This document shows, piece after piece, positions 35,467 through 47,805 of a stretch of 64,000 nucleotides of DNA (position 1 is the first letter of the stretch; each line of letters begins with the position of its first letter). The notes under the pieces were generated by a model. That model saw only the letters and a program-made list of their open reading frames with translations. It searched no databases and was not told where the DNA came from. Source of the DNA: Mermis nigrescens (taxonomy: Eukaryota > Nematoda > Enoplea > Mermithida > Mermithidae); assembly GCA_036768485.1 (NCBI GenBank), contig JAVLUZ010000154.1:263308-327307 (forward strand). The letters run 5' to 3'. A program made the translations under genes and the position numbers.

Positions 35467-35853
35467 TTAAAGGCATATTTCAGTGATGGATTTTTCAATT
35501 GCTTATGTCAAATCAAAGCAGCTTAAATAGATGGCTGGTTGGATTTTGTATACTGATTTGATTTGACGTTGCGAGTTCAGAAAATCTATCTCTAAAATAT
35601 GCCTTTAACATATGCAGTCTGAAGTAAGGGCAGGCTACTTTCGGCCCTAATTAAATGTCTTGTAATTCGAAAACTGCCAATAATAGTGTTTTGACAATAA
35701 AACCTCAGACTTATAATGATTATAATTACCTATATTGATAAAAAATATACAATAATTAATTTTACGTTAGTCTGCATCTGTGTCTGTGTAGAAAAACCTT
35801 TCGCTGGGAAGTGGTATGCTCCCCCTATTTAAATCTAAGAGGTAGTTTAGGAC

Positions 35854-36132
35854 CATAGGTGGTCGACACTAAAATTCTGGGGTAGGGTGCAAGATTTTTC
35901 AAAGGTAAAAAATGGCCTTAAAATGGTGTTATGACTAAAAACACCAATTTTAAACGTTTCTCATCAAGCACTATCCATTACATGAAAAAATTACGAAAAA
36001 AATGAAATCATTTGCAAAAAATTTAATTCTGTGAGAGCATATTGGTTTTTTTGGGGTGGGGATATTTCGGGTTCTCGGGTGGGGCGAGTGCATGCATACC
36101 TCCAACCCACCCCCCCCCACCATCCAGGTATG
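35854..36132 (+). mobile_element. F1 MITE, perfect duplication
   Basis: A 279-bp copy in intron 3 of gene A with identical flanks TTTAGGAC (35846-35853, 36133-36140). Confidence 0.93.
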
Positions 36133-39100
36133 TTTAGGACCCCGATTCCGATTTTGCTCATTTAACTTACGAGATCAGGTTTTGTCAAAGATGGATGGGA
36201 TGGAGTATTCTGTGAAGGTGTCGGAAGTCCTAAAGACTGTACATGCTTGCTGTACAGTCTTATCATTTACAGTTCCCTAGATTAAGTTTCAATATACTGC
36301 CAAGCTTCGAATTACCAAATCACTCTATAGCGCAGAGTAATCTGTCAAAAGACTGCAAGAAAAACATCTTTTGAAAATTTATTTTGCTAAATATTTCGAA
36401 TTATAGTGCTTAATTTTTAATATTCTATGTCAAGTGGTCCAATTTTGAAAATCGTCCCCACTCTACCATCTCAGATTTTGGAAAATTTTTGCATGTAGTT
36501 ACTTTGCGGTCTCAAACGAACATCTGCAAAAGTTTATCTTGTAACTCCGAAAACTCAGGCAGGTAGAGCCTAAAACCTAAACCCTGCACTGTATAGATTG
36601 CATGGTAAACCTTAAGAACCCGCAACTCTGAAATCACATTGTAGCCGAACCAGACCATCTTTACCGTTGAGATTTGTAAGCATAGACAACTTTTTGCGCT
36701 TTTTCAAAGCATTGTGAAACTGTTTTTTGAATGTTTGTTTTTTGTTGTTATTGTCATGTAAAGATGCCCGAAAAAGTTTACTTCTCAAAATTATTTCTAA
36801 AATTAGACATTTATTACTCCTGAACGAGGAAAAGCCTTCAACCTGCTTTTCCATACATTAAAAGAGCATATTGTGCTATGACTAAATAGTAGATAAAATA
36901 TTATAAAATATCCATATAAAGACATAATCGAACAAGCTTTAGAAACGTTCAAAATAATACAAATTTTCCAATTTTTTAGTTGCATTTTTCTCAAAATACC
37001 CATGCATTCGATTTTTTATTTTTTAATACCATTATAAAGAGCGACTTTTTTCTACCTAAATCATTTCGAATTGGCGTTAGCACTCAAATCGTTGCTTCCA
37101 AAAAATGGCCGCAAAGATTAGTATACTGACCAGAAATGTATCGTACTGTTTAGAGTCACTTTCTGAAAGATTCCACTTGAGGTTGGACAAGCCAAAAATT
37201 AGCCTCCTCTAATTTTAGTATATAATATGTAGTTTTTAACGCTGAGTTTAATGGTGCGACTTGTTATTCTCGAAAGCCAACATTTTCTGTGTAAAGAGAC
37301 TGTGTATAGTCTCAAAATTTAACTTTTTTGTCAAATTTTACACGGCATTGCATTTTCATCATAACTCAGGATCACCATGATCAAATTCCATTTTTTTATT
37401 TATCTGAGAGATGAATAATTTTTACGTTTTCTAAAATATATTTCTATTTTCTGTAAATTTTTTAATATTTATTGATATGATTATAAACGTAAAACATTAA
37501 CAGTATTGACTTAAGTTTTTTCAATAATTTTAATGTAATGCGTGTATACAGCCTACCATAGGGTGGCCTTTGTTCATATTATAATATTTTATAGCTTATC
37601 AGTAGAGACTATGACTACTTTTTCGTGCAATAGATGTTTGAATGGTATATGGTATGCCAAGAAATGGTTGAAATTTGTCGAATTTGCCTTAGAATTTCAC
37701 AGCATTTTACTATTAATGAATCTGGACATGACAAAAATATTTAAAAAGTTCTTTCTTAAAGTAACAGACCTTTAACGAGAAGATGATGTGCTGAAAAATT
37801 ACATGAATCTTTAGGAATTCTAAAAATTAAGGACCACTTTTAAAATTAAATATATGTAAAAATAACATGGAGTACTCAAAAATGATCAAGATTACACTAT
37901 TTTCACGTAAAGTATCAATAGATTTTCTAATTAAAATTCTCAAAAAATAACTATCGTTTTCGCTGAAAATAATTTATAAAGTCTTATCATCAGATTTTCC
38001 AATTAAAAGATGAAAAATATAATGTCCACATTCGGAGGCAGAAATAAAACATGGAATAATTGCAAAATTATAAAATTTAGAGATATGTGACTGCGGCAAT
38101 GTATTTTCCTATTTTTATAAGTAATTTTATACGTTTGGTCCTTCATTTTGTAAGTGAAATGTTATTGACGTACTGTCACAGCCTTTGACCTTCCTGTCAC
38201 CAAAAAGTAATGCACCCCAGAATCACCAAGGACTAGATCGAAAATCTAGTCGTCAGTGAGATGACAAAAGTCAATAGCAATATATGTTTCTGGTAGCAAA
38301 GAACATGAGAATTTCAACAATGTGATTAACTTGGCATGAAACTGAAAACTAATTAAAAAATGTATTTGAACTTTCAACAACGTGTAAGAAGTGTGATTGG
38401 CTACACGCGCAACATATGTTCTAAGGATTGATAAGGATTTATTTATTTTAATTTATTTTTGGTTTTCATATTATTTTATTTACACACGAGGATTTATGCT
38501 CTTACAGTGAATTGCAAAAAAACAGGCAACTAGATCACAGACATAAGCTTGGTAAAACTAGGATTAAAATGAAAGAAAGAAAAAGATACAACGGTAGCTT
38601 TTTTGATATATATAGACGTTAAGGAAGTTGATGTGTTTTAAATTGCCAAATTTAAAATGATTTTAACTTAAAATAGCATAACATTTTCTAATTCTCCTTC
38701 TCTATGAAGTACATACGAATTTAATTAAGTCATTAAGAAACGTTATTATTGATAAAATTAAGTTTTTTCTTGCGGTAGTAATTTAGTTCTTCAGTTTTTC
38801 TCGAAGAATAATAAATTTTATTCAAGAAAAGGAAAAATACCTACTGATTTTCGGTTAGAATTGCTCAAGTTAAAAACTTCTTAGTATATTATGTTTCCTT
38901 TGAACGTTTATTTTGCTAGAAATTGCCACTAGAATGCCTTTTTAAATAGTCATTATTTTGTTTTTTCTATTCATCAAAAATACATCTAACTTGAGAAGTG
39001 GTCCCTCAATCATTTTGAATTCTTTTTCAAAAATCCCTAATAATTTTTGACAACACATTACATGTTTAACTGCTTCAGAAATTTTAATAACAGTAATAAA

Positions 39101-40130
39101 AAAATATTGCCTGTCAAAATATCAAGGAATTTCATAATTTTTCAGCAACCCATGGTTCTCATTAGGGTCTGTGAAAATGAATTTTTTTATTATACTTTTT
39201 TCAAATACATATGTATAAGCCCTTTGATAATAGCTAACGCCGCGATTCATTATAAATGTCCAACTTTTTTAACGGTAAAATGTTTTGACATTCTGAGACT
39301 AATTCGTCAAAATTTCAATCATTCATTATCATGCCATGTTCCATCCATACATCTATTGCAAAAAAATAGTCCTTTCATTCAATTCTTCTTCATTATAAAA
39401 GTCTCAGGTGATAAGCTATAGAGTATTATAATATGAACAAAGGCCCGCATATACGCTACATTAATAATTATCAAACAAAACTGAAGTCAACATCGTTAAT
39501 GTTTTACATTTTTAATCTGTCAATAAATATTGAAGGAATGCTGTGAATTTAAATTACTCTTACATCATGCAAAAACATTAGTGATCTTTCAATAATAAAA
39601 GAATTATCGAATTTGATCATGGTCATCCTGAGTTAGTATAAAAATGCTAAACCCAATAGAATTTGACAAACAGTTTACGTTTTGATACTTTACGCAGTCT
39701 CGTTACACAATAAATATTCATTTTCATGAAAAACAAGTTGCAGCATCAAATTTAGCACTTAAAATTACGTATTATATAGAATAGCTTAATTTTTGACTTG
39801 TTCAACCTGAAGTCAAGTCCTTCAGAAAGTGATTAACAATTCGGTACATTCCTGATCAGTATACTAATCTTTGCGTCCGTTTTTTGGAGCCCTGTTCGAG
39901 TGTTTACGCCAATTCAAGATGATTTAGATAGAGAAAAAGTTGATTCTTTATTATGGTATCGAAAAGAAAAAAATCGAAGAGTGGGTATTTAAAAAAAATG
40001 CAACTGATGAATTGGAAAATTTGTATTACCCTAAATTTTGTAAAACTGTGCTCGATTATATTTTTATACTGTAGATCATCCTCGTACTAAAAAATTGAGT
40101 AAATTGAACAAAATATAGTCGGAAAATGTG

Positions 40131-40477
40131 TATACGTGGGCGTGGAGGGAGGGGGTTGGGTGTATGCAACCATAGGTGGGCAGCACCAAAATTCTGGGTG
40201 GGGTGAAAAATTTTTGGAGGGGGATGAAAAAATTTTTAAAGGTTAAACAATGGTCTTAAAAGTGGTCGTATGGCAAAAAACACCATTTTTCGACGTTTCT
40301 CATCGAGCACTATCTAATGGCATCAAAAAATTCCTAAAAAAGCAAAAAAAATTTTCTGGGGGAGGGTATTTCAACTTCTGAGCCGAAAGTGCATACCCTC
40401 CAACCCCCTCCCCGCACGCCCATGTGTGTATGCAAATGCAACCCCCTCAGAAGTTTGAATACACCCCCAGAAATCAC
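40131..40477 (-). mobile_element. Partial reverse F1 split by another F1
   Basis: 40131-40170 (TATACGTGGGCGTGGAGG) and 40429-40477 are the two sides of one reverse F1 fragment interrupted at its TATGCA motif. The rest of the copy is deleted. Confidence 0.65.
40171..40428 (+). mobile_element. F1 MITE nested in an F1 fragment
   Basis: A 258-bp copy with flanks TATGCAAC and TATGCAAA (7 of 8), inserted at the same internal motif of the host (GCATA on the other strand) as the nested pair at 29.5 kb. Confidence 0.88.
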
Positions 40478-41263
40478 TATGCTTACGAGGGTACACTTTT
40501 TAAGCTTTTACCAACTTTCACAAAAAATCGACAATTCTGGGCAGAGGAGTCGCAGCCATTTCGCAGGAGGGATCAGTTGCCATTCTGGGGGGTCAAACCT
40601 CCCTCGTTCACGTCTGCTGTGGATTTCATATAATCTGGTAGCTACTATTCAGTCAGAGCACAATATGCTCTTTTAGCTTTGCAAAAGCAGGTTGAACGCT
40701 TACCTCGTTTGGGAGTAATAAAAGAACTAAAATTTAAAATAATTTTGAAACATTCATTTTTTTGGGCATCTTTAGACGACAATAACAACAGAAGTACGCA
40801 CAATAAAAAACTAGTTTTACACTGATTTAGAAGAAGGCACAAAGTCGTCTATGCTCACAAATTATCGACGAATAAAAAGGTTTGGTTTGGCTACAATGCG
40901 ATTTCAAAGTTGCGGGTTCTTAAGGTTTTCCGTGCAATCAATACATAATAGTGTTTACGTTTTAGGCTCTATCTGCCTGAGTTTTTAGAGTCATGAGAAA
41001 AAAGTTTGCGGATGTTCACTCGAGACCCTAAGGTAAATACGCACAAGATTCTCTCAAAATCTGAGATTGTCGAGTGGGACCTCTGGACCACTTGACTTGG
41101 AATGACCCCTAACGTATTATTTGATGATCTGACTGACCTTAAGGGAGATAAATTTCCAATAACATGGGAATTGCTTTTTAAGATAGGCGCTCAAACAAAT
41201 GTATGCGTGTGCTTGATCCTTAAGTTTAAAGCTTGAGGTTTCGGCTCTCTGTAGCAGTACAAC

Positions 41264-41524
41264 CATAGGTGGGCAGCACCAAAATTCTGAGGGGGTGAAA
41301 AAATTTCTGGGATGGAGGGCGAAAAATTTTCAAAGGTAAAAAATGGTCTTAAAAGTGGTCGTATTGCGAAAAAAGACACAATTTTTCGACGTTTATTATC
41401 AAGCACTATCCAATGGCATCAAAAAATCGCTAAAAAGCAGAAAAAGTTTAAAAATTGAATTCTGAAGGGGTATTCTAACTTCTGGGGTGCAAATACCTCG
41501 AACCCCCCCCCACGCCCACGTGCG
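41264..41524 (+). mobile_element. F1 MITE without visible duplication
   Basis: A 261-bp copy with both ends recognisable (CATAGGTGGGCAGC and CGCCCACGTGCG). The flanks AGTACAAC and CTCTCGGC do not match, suggesting loss by mutation or recombination between copies. Confidence 0.82.
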
Positions 41525-42395
41525 CTCTCGGCCCCTTGAAACGCGAAATAAAATTAGTCGATGTTAATCTGACTGGCTAAAATTGTAAGTTTTGGTGAAT
41601 GTGGTCAATTGGCTTAAATATGGGATAAAAAGTGAAATAAATATATGGTAGTAAAAACAGCTTAGAGAAGTTTATTAATTTTTTATCGGAGGTTTTGATT
41701 AATTTTGTATTTGTCTTTTGATGTGCGTAGATCAGCTTTTTGTCAGCTAAGGAAACTTAATAGCAATATAAAGAGCTTGTGCCAAACAATAGGTAATGAA
41801 AGTTGAGTGACAGGAAGCTGCAAATGATTGCAAACCAGCAATGCGCCCCAATTTATAGCTCTAAAATCATTTGGTTAATTTAATCGTCCTATTTCTCGCG
41901 AAAATTATTTCTTGGCAATATCATATTTTGTTTTATAAATAGGTGTTTATGTCAGCTATTGTGCCGTCATTAAGTATTTTAGGGTTTAAAAAGTTAGCAA
42001 GCTAGTACTTTAACACAAATAGATTTTTGTAGATTTTCGAAACCAAAAAAAAACTATTTTTTGTATATTAGAACAAAAGCTTATTAAAACATGACTTATT
42101 TACACAACATTAGTTGAACATTTTATTTCAATTGTTATATGTAAAATGTTTCTAAGCATAATTTTGTTCGGCCCATCTTATTTAAGTGAATCTAAAGACA
42201 TGTCTTACACAGAACCTTGGAACAATGATCAGTTAACCTATTTATCATACAAAGACATTCTTGATTCATCAGTGCAATACAATTTAAAGTAAGAATGTAA
42301 TGTCAAACGGTCGCGTCAGTTGATGATGACAAAATGCACGTGACTTTATATTTAATTGTAACAGCTTAATGAACCAATAACAATTGCTTCAACAG
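41525..42395. other. Intron 3 of gene A, distal part
   Basis: No further repeat recognised. It ends with the acceptor TTGCTTCAACAG. Confidence 0.45.
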
Positions 42396-42707
42396 ATACT
42401 TTTGGAAGGCGAGGAAATATATCAAATCGCGCCATTCAACGCTAGCATGTGCGCAGCTCATCTTGCAGTAAACGGAATTGGAAAACATTTCGAGATATCC
42501 TACTTAGCTACGCTTACTGACGACAGTTCAACTGTAAACTCGATGTCAGAAAAAAAGAAAATGGAATGCGCAGTGACTGCAAATGAATTAGGAAGATCAA
42601 ATGATACTTCTTTCAAGACAAAAACAGTCGAAACAGAATCAAAAAGTAAAAGAATAGTATTGTACAAGCTCAGCGTCCGAATCCTAGGGTTCTTGCATGG
42701 AGTCTAA
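42396..42707 (+). CDS. Candidate terminal exon of gene A
   Basis: An open frame of 103 codons after a good acceptor, in phase 0, which agrees with the phase-0 end of exon 34717-34854. It starts ILLEGEEIYQIAPFNASMCA, then HLAVNGIGKHFEISYLATL. The spacing and the F/H..VNG..F...Y..L pattern resemble the last strands of galectin domains (F.V.VNG...F.YR..L). A hydrophilic tail rich in Lys, Glu, Ser and Thr follows to the TAA stop. No equivalent exon of gene B is visible within the window. A separate small gene is the alternative. Confidence 0.5.
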   Translation: MLLEGEEIYQIAPFNASMCAAHLAVNGIGKHFEISYLATLTDDSSTVNSMSEKKKMECAVTANELGRSNDTSFKTKTVETESKSKRIVLYKLSVRILGFLHGV

Positions 42708-43087
42708 AAGTCTTAAACGATTAAAGACTTGTCAAAAAATTTATAGTAGGGGCTTTAAAATTGCCAACTCAGACGTTTGTAATTGACTTCAAACATTTCT
42801 CTTTAAAATTTGTGAAAAACAAATTTCGATTACTTTAATTTTAGAAATGTTTCGTATTTGGGCGGGGTCTTCTGGATTTTCCTTCTACAGGCTCCAGTAA
42901 ATAGTTCAACTGGGCATTCAGATTGTTGCAATAATCGTTGTTTTAAGACAAAACAATTGGATATGAAGACGTATACTTTAGTGCACAACTTGATTTTTTT
43001 GGTAAAAACTTAAATGCTTCTTCCGGATTTCAAAGCTCTGCGTATAACGTGCATACAAGAAGTCTTACTTAGAAGTGCATGTAAGTA

Positions 43088-43215
43088 GGGTTATTATAGT
43101 TAACGATATTAAAACAAAAAATATCGTTAACGACGTGTTTTTGAGCCTTCGTTAAGGGAACAATATCTTTTTATCGAGAGTCGTCGTTAACGAAAACGAT
43201 ATTAATTACGGTAAA
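43088..43215. repeat. Cluster of TTAACGATAT palindromic motifs
   Basis: GTTAACGATATT, AATATCGTTAACGA and CGTTAACGAAAACGATATTA occur in alternating orientation within about 130 bp and can fold on themselves. Similar motifs are at 49268-49355. They look like the subterminal region of a DNA element, but I cannot define its ends. Confidence 0.5.
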
Positions 43216-43249
43216 TATTATCATGAGAATAACGTTAGTTTTTCTGTGC

Positions 43250-45265
43250 ATATCATAGGTAGCGCATACCTATAATTTACTTAGGTACCCCTAACATACG
43301 TCTACCCCGCTAAAGCTATAACGGGATACATCTGGGATGTGCATTTTTTTACATCGATAGATAATATAAAAAATGACGCATTATTTTTTATTTTTGTTTA
43401 CACTCAATACCGGCCGCGTAGTAAAGTTTTGGCGTAACGTTATAACATATACAAACTTGTGACAGTTTTGTTGCACAGCTTGTAAACAACTCAGCGTGGA
43501 TGCCTCATAGAATTTAATAGTATATGATTGTAGAGGACTAAATTCTCTAAATATACTTTTTTAATTTTTTTAAATTTGCATCATTAATGAGTGGGAGTGT
43601 AAAGAGTGCTGAAATCTTAGGTAAAAAGACACATTTTGTCTTTCAATATGTCTGTCAAACGCGCCGGATATAAATCAGAAAATGCAAAGTATTATAAAAT
43701 AAAGTACATTTCATGGTTTACACTTTCGCACTTAGACGTGTTTCTTTGAATACAATACAGAGTTATTTCTAATGGTGTAAAGTTTAAAGTCAGGAGTAAA
43801 TAAAACACATTTTGCCTATTTTTTGCCTGTCAGCTACTCCGCTTATGAATTAAACAGTGCTAAACTACTTAGAAAATGAGGTACATGTCAATAATTACAC
43901 ATTGCACTTGATTGTTTTTTTTACACTCAATGCTGAGTTATTTTTGAAGCTGTAAAGTTCCAACATTGGGATGGAAAAAGACGTTTTTTTTAGCTTTTTG
44001 TCGTCTGTCGACTTCTCCCGATATGGGTTGGGTCACGATTCTAATTATAAAAAATAAACTAATAGTTGACTTTCATGCGTGCTCACGAGCATGTTTAATT
44101 ACGTCAAATATTGAGTAATTCCTTGGTGTTGAGTTTACACTAAGAATTCATTTTACTTCTAGGGCATTGCCAGACGTTAATTTTTTTCAAAATGTTCTCT
44201 GTGGTGTCAGGATTATAAATCTGTCTCTTAGATTTCTCTGCAACCATAAAAATTAAGTGTGTAAAGTTTACACTATCGATTTATTGCAGGACTGCAAAGT
44301 TTACACTAAAAATTCATTTTACTCCCAGAACATTGTAAGAATTTGAATTTTATTCTAAAATGTTCTCGTAATGTCATGATTACAAATCTGACTGTAAAAT
44401 TTCTTTACATTCAGTAGTTGTTTAAAGTTTACACGGAAAATTAACTTCAGTTCTTGAGCATTGCGGAAGCTTATTTGTTTAAATGTTCTAAGTTACATCA
44501 GAATTACGAACCTGACTATCAATTTTCTCTAAACCCAGTACTTGAATAAAGCTTACACGATTTTATTTTATATCCAGAGCGTTGTGAAAGTACATTTTTT
44601 TGCAAAAAGTTCTCTGTAACATCAGAAATTTTGTATCGGGCTATAAGTTTACTTTGCAACCATTACTTGTGTGGAGTTTATACTATTGATTTATCGTAGG
44701 ACTGCAAAGTTTACACCGAAAATTATTTTGCTTCGAGAACATTTTAAAACATAAAATTTATTCCAATATGTTCTCGTAATGTCAGAATTCAAAATCTGAT
44801 TATTGAATTCCCTTACATCCAGTAGTTGTGTAAGGTTTAAACTGAAAATTAACTTCCGTTCTAGAGCATTGCGAAAGCTGCTTAATTTTTTTCAAAATGT
44901 TGTATGTAACGTCAAAATTACAAATCTGACTGTTGTTCTTCTCTACACCGAGTAGTTGTGTAAAGTGCGCAGTATTCATTTCTTGTTAATGTGTTTAGTT
45001 TACACTACAAATTTATTTTACCTCGAGAGCGCTGCAAAACGTGAATTTTGTTTAGAGTATGCTCCTTCAGGTCAAGATTACGAATCTGACTGTATGTTTT
45101 CTTTACACATATTAGTTGTGTAATGTTAGCAATCAAAATTAACTTTAGTTTCAGAGTGTTGCTAAAGCTTAATTTTTTTCAAAGTATCCCATGTAACGTC
45201 AGGATTACGAATCTGAGTATAAAAGTGTTCTTAGCACCCAGTAGGTCCGTAAAACTAAAGGTGAA
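43250..45265. repeat. Array of diverged TGTAAAGTTTACAC units (block 1)
   Basis: From a CATAGGTAGCGCATACC leader, two unit types follow. One is about 170-200 bp (GCACTT..CGTGTTTTTTACACTCAAT then a GAGTTATTT and TGTAAAG core). The second, about 130-160 bp, is repeated at least eight times between 44.1 and 45.25 kb: TGTCAGGATTACGAATCTGA, a CTTTACAC..CAGTAGTTGTGTAA stretch and a TAGAGCATTGCGAAAGC stretch. Units differ strongly, so the array is old. No ORF. Confidence 0.75.
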
Positions 45266-45852
45266 TACATTTGGTTGGTTCAAATAAGGTAAGCTTGTTT
45301 TGTTTAAAAAAATAATGCAGATGTTTAGAACAATATTGTTTTCCGCATTCTTGGACTGCTGTTATTATTATGGCATGGTACCGTATGTGTTTACGGACTG
45401 ATTTACCCAAATCGTGCTAATTAAAAGTGGGGTACTAGCAAAGAAAAATGCTCGGATGGAACAAAACAGACAAATATACCTTGGATTACGGATCACTAAG
45501 GATGGAAAAGTAATGGACTAGGAAAAAAGCTACCAATGAATATGCCAAAAGGTCGCAAAAAATCTTTTAAAATCAGACTTTCTTTAAGCAACGCCAAAAA
45601 TTCGAATTATATTCTGCGGTCTGCAGATTGAAATAACTATTGAGCCGAAAAATGAATGAAAAAGCAGCAAGTTAGCTGTGCGGTGGCTATGGGCAAGTAG
45701 ACGAAGTAAGTGAACGACATTTTGCGGAAAACAGACCGTAACGATTGTGTACACTAGCCAATTGACGCCAGTTTTACATGCTATATAATGCTCATAGTAA
45801 CAAAAAATACTTCTTTAAATACAATTGCAGTTAGTTTTCTATCAGTCACGAT

Positions 45853-46106
45853 CATAGGTGGGCAGCAACCAAATTCATCAGGTTATGCAAGATTTTCAAA
45901 GGTCAAAAAATGGTCTTAAAAATGGTAGTATACGAAAAAACACCATTTCTCAAGGTTTTTCATCGAGCACTATCTATCAGTATCAAAAATTGCGAAAAAA
46001 AACAAAATTAAAATATTAAATTCTGGTGGGTGGGCATTTCGGCTTCTGGGGGAGGAAGTATTCGAAATTCTGGGGTTGCAATCCCCCTGCCGCACGCTCA
46101 CGTGTG
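45853..46106 (+). mobile_element. F1 MITE, first of an adjacent pair
   Basis: The left flank is GTCACGAT. The immediate right flank GTCACTGG matches only in five bases, but a perfect GTCACGAT lies at 46368-46375, beyond the neighbouring F1. The neighbour therefore landed in this copy's right duplication. Confidence 0.88.
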
Positions 46107-46118
46107 GTCACTGGTCAC

Positions 46119-46364
46119 CATTCGGGGGCAGCACCAAAATTCTAGGGAGGGGGTGCGAGATTTTTCAAACGTCAAAAAATGGTGGTATGGTGAAACAAAA
46201 CACCATTTTTAAACGTTTCTCATCGAGCACTATCCATTGGTCAAAAATTGCGAAAAAAAGAAAAAATTTTCAAAATTGAATTCTCAGGTATATTTTGATT
46301 TCTGGGGTGGTATTTTGGTTTCTGAGGGGCGTGCATCCCCCCAAACCCCTCACGCCCAGGTATG
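46119..46364 (+). mobile_element. F1 MITE, second of an adjacent pair
   Basis: A 246-bp copy starting CATTCGGGGGCAGC. The flanks CTGGTCAC and GTGGTCAC match at 7 of 8. Confidence 0.88.
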
Positions 46365-46876
46365 GTGGTCACGATATACGAAGCAATTTACCATTGCAAC
46401 TTGCAAGCAATTCACATAAGTGTATATTTTAGATCACGTCTATACTCTCTTATGTGAAGCATTGAAAATTATTTGATGAAGGTTGCATTTTTTCTAGGGC
46501 GGCAGAATATACTTCGATTTTTGGCGTTGTTTAGAGAAAATCTGATTTTTAACAGATTTTAGCGACTTAAGGCATATACATAGGTAGATTTTCTTTAGTC
46601 CCTCCTTTTACACCCTCAATCCACAATCCCAAGTAAATTCGTCTATTTTGTTCCATTGAAGCATTTTTCGTTGCTAGTATTTGATCTTATTTGACTATTT
46701 TGTACTGTACGAACGAGTTTGCTGAGGATCTGCTGACTGAGTGATAGGAAGGGCAGAGCCGATTCTCCGGAACAGTCTCTACTACTCTACGAAATGCGCT
46801 CCTACACTGACTTAGATTTAGTATTGTCTTTAGCTTGATCGAAGATAGTAATAATTGTGATTTTTCATCTACGGAT

Positions 46877-47136
46877 TATACCCGGGAAGCACCAAAATTC
46901 TGGGATCAAAATTCTGGGATGTGGTGCATGATTTTCCAAAGATCAAAAAATGGCCTTAAAAATGATGGTATGGTAAAAAAACACCATTTTTTGATGTTTC
47001 TCATCGAGCACTATCCATTGGCATCAAAAAATTGCGAAAAAAACAAAAAAAAATTTAAAAATTGAATTATGGGGGTATTTTGAATTCTGGGGGTATTTTG
47101 GTTTCTGGGGGATGCATACCCCCACGCCCAGGTGTG
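46877..47136 (+). mobile_element. F1 MITE
   Basis: A 260-bp copy with a mutated start (TATACCCGGGAAGC) and a duplicated AAAATTCTGGGAT segment. The flanks CTACGGAT and GCACGGAT match at 6 of 8. Confidence 0.85.
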
Positions 47137-47805
47137 GCACGGATCCTTTAGGAAATTTAATCGGACGAAAAAATTTTCTGTGATTACACGGTTATTTCGG
47201 ATTTCATTATGAAAAACTTCTTCCATACATCCGTCATTTAGATTTAGTGATATTTACATAATTTCAATCCGTTTACCTACATTTCAAATTGAAATCAAAT
47301 AAAGTATATATACTGACCTATCTACGCTAATTACAGGTTGGAGCTTGAATAGGTGGATGTAGCGAGTGAAATGTGAATGATAAGCTGTTTCCATACTGTC
47401 AGTCAATTTCATTTATCCGCAGTTTTGGAACAAACTTTCAGTGACTACAAAATTCGAAAGTTTCTTATACTAAATGTGCTCACATAGGACATGATCATTA
47501 ATGTATGATAAGTCATGGTCTTTCTCTTAATAAGTTAATCAATTTCCATGGAGTTTCTAGCCGCTTATTGGGTCTAATTCAAACTTACGTGTAAAAGACA
47601 CCAGCTTATCTACCTATATGTAATATGTGGCAGACACGCAAACTACAAGAGAAGTGCTGTTTATGGCAACATGTCTCAGAGATGAACTAATGAGAGGAAA
47701 ACTACCCAATAAATAAACAAATGGATAAAGATTTAGAAGTATTGCCTGCATTAGTTTCTATAGTCTTTTCAAAATAATGTGTTTCGAAAGTGTAAGTAAA
47801 TTAAC
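47137..47805. other. AT-rich DNA, no firm feature
   Basis: Only a W-family-like end (TTTCATTTATCCGCAGTTTT near 47409) is recognisable, with no partner. Confidence 0.4.

Larger units (their letters stand above)
40090..40613 (+). mobile_element. F3 MITE, 5'-truncated, carrying nested F1 elements
   Basis: AAAAAATTGAGTAAATTGAA continues the F3 interior. After the nested elements it resumes with GGTACACTTTTTAAGC and ends CACGTCTG. Its start is missing. It lies inside the right arm of the fold-back repeat. Confidence 0.6.
36418..41105. repeat. Giant diverged inverted repeat (fold-back) in intron 3 of gene A
   Basis: The left arm (36418 to about 37830) and right arm (about 38980 to 41105) are inverted copies. 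Matching landmarks are AAGTGGTCC (36428) with GGACCACTT (41086), AGAACCCGCAACTCTG with its inverse near 40910, AGAGCATATTGTGCT (36864) with AGCACAATATGCTCT (40660), AAGATTAGTATACTGA with its inverse near 39855, ACTCAGGATCACCATGATCAA with its inverse near 39615, and the TAGCTTATC pair (37590 and 39410). The right arm is lengthened by F3/F1 insertions at about 40.09-40.62 kb. The central kilobase (about 37.8-39.0 kb) is only weakly mirrored. No transposase ORF. It may be a fold-back transposon with very long terminal repeats. Confidence 0.8.
45433..46680. mobile_element. Long-TIR element Y1 with two F1 insertions
   Basis: The left arm 45433-45620 (TACTAGCAAAGAAAAATGCT at the start, GCAACGCCAAAAATTCGA further in) is an inverted copy of the right arm 46496-46680 (TTTTTGGCGTTG, ending TTTTCGTTGCTAGTA). 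The arms are about 190 bp. The interior is non-coding and has gained two F1 copies (45853-46364). Confidence 0.7.

Noticed and set aside
39047..39421. 124-residue ORF
   Set aside because: It lies in the right arm of the fold-back repeat, the mirrored sequence in the left arm is not open, and the composition is AT-driven.
43250..45265. Regularly spaced repeats that could suggest a CRISPR array
   Set aside because: Units are 130-200 bp, strongly diverged, without constant short repeats and unique spacers, and the DNA is eukaryotic.
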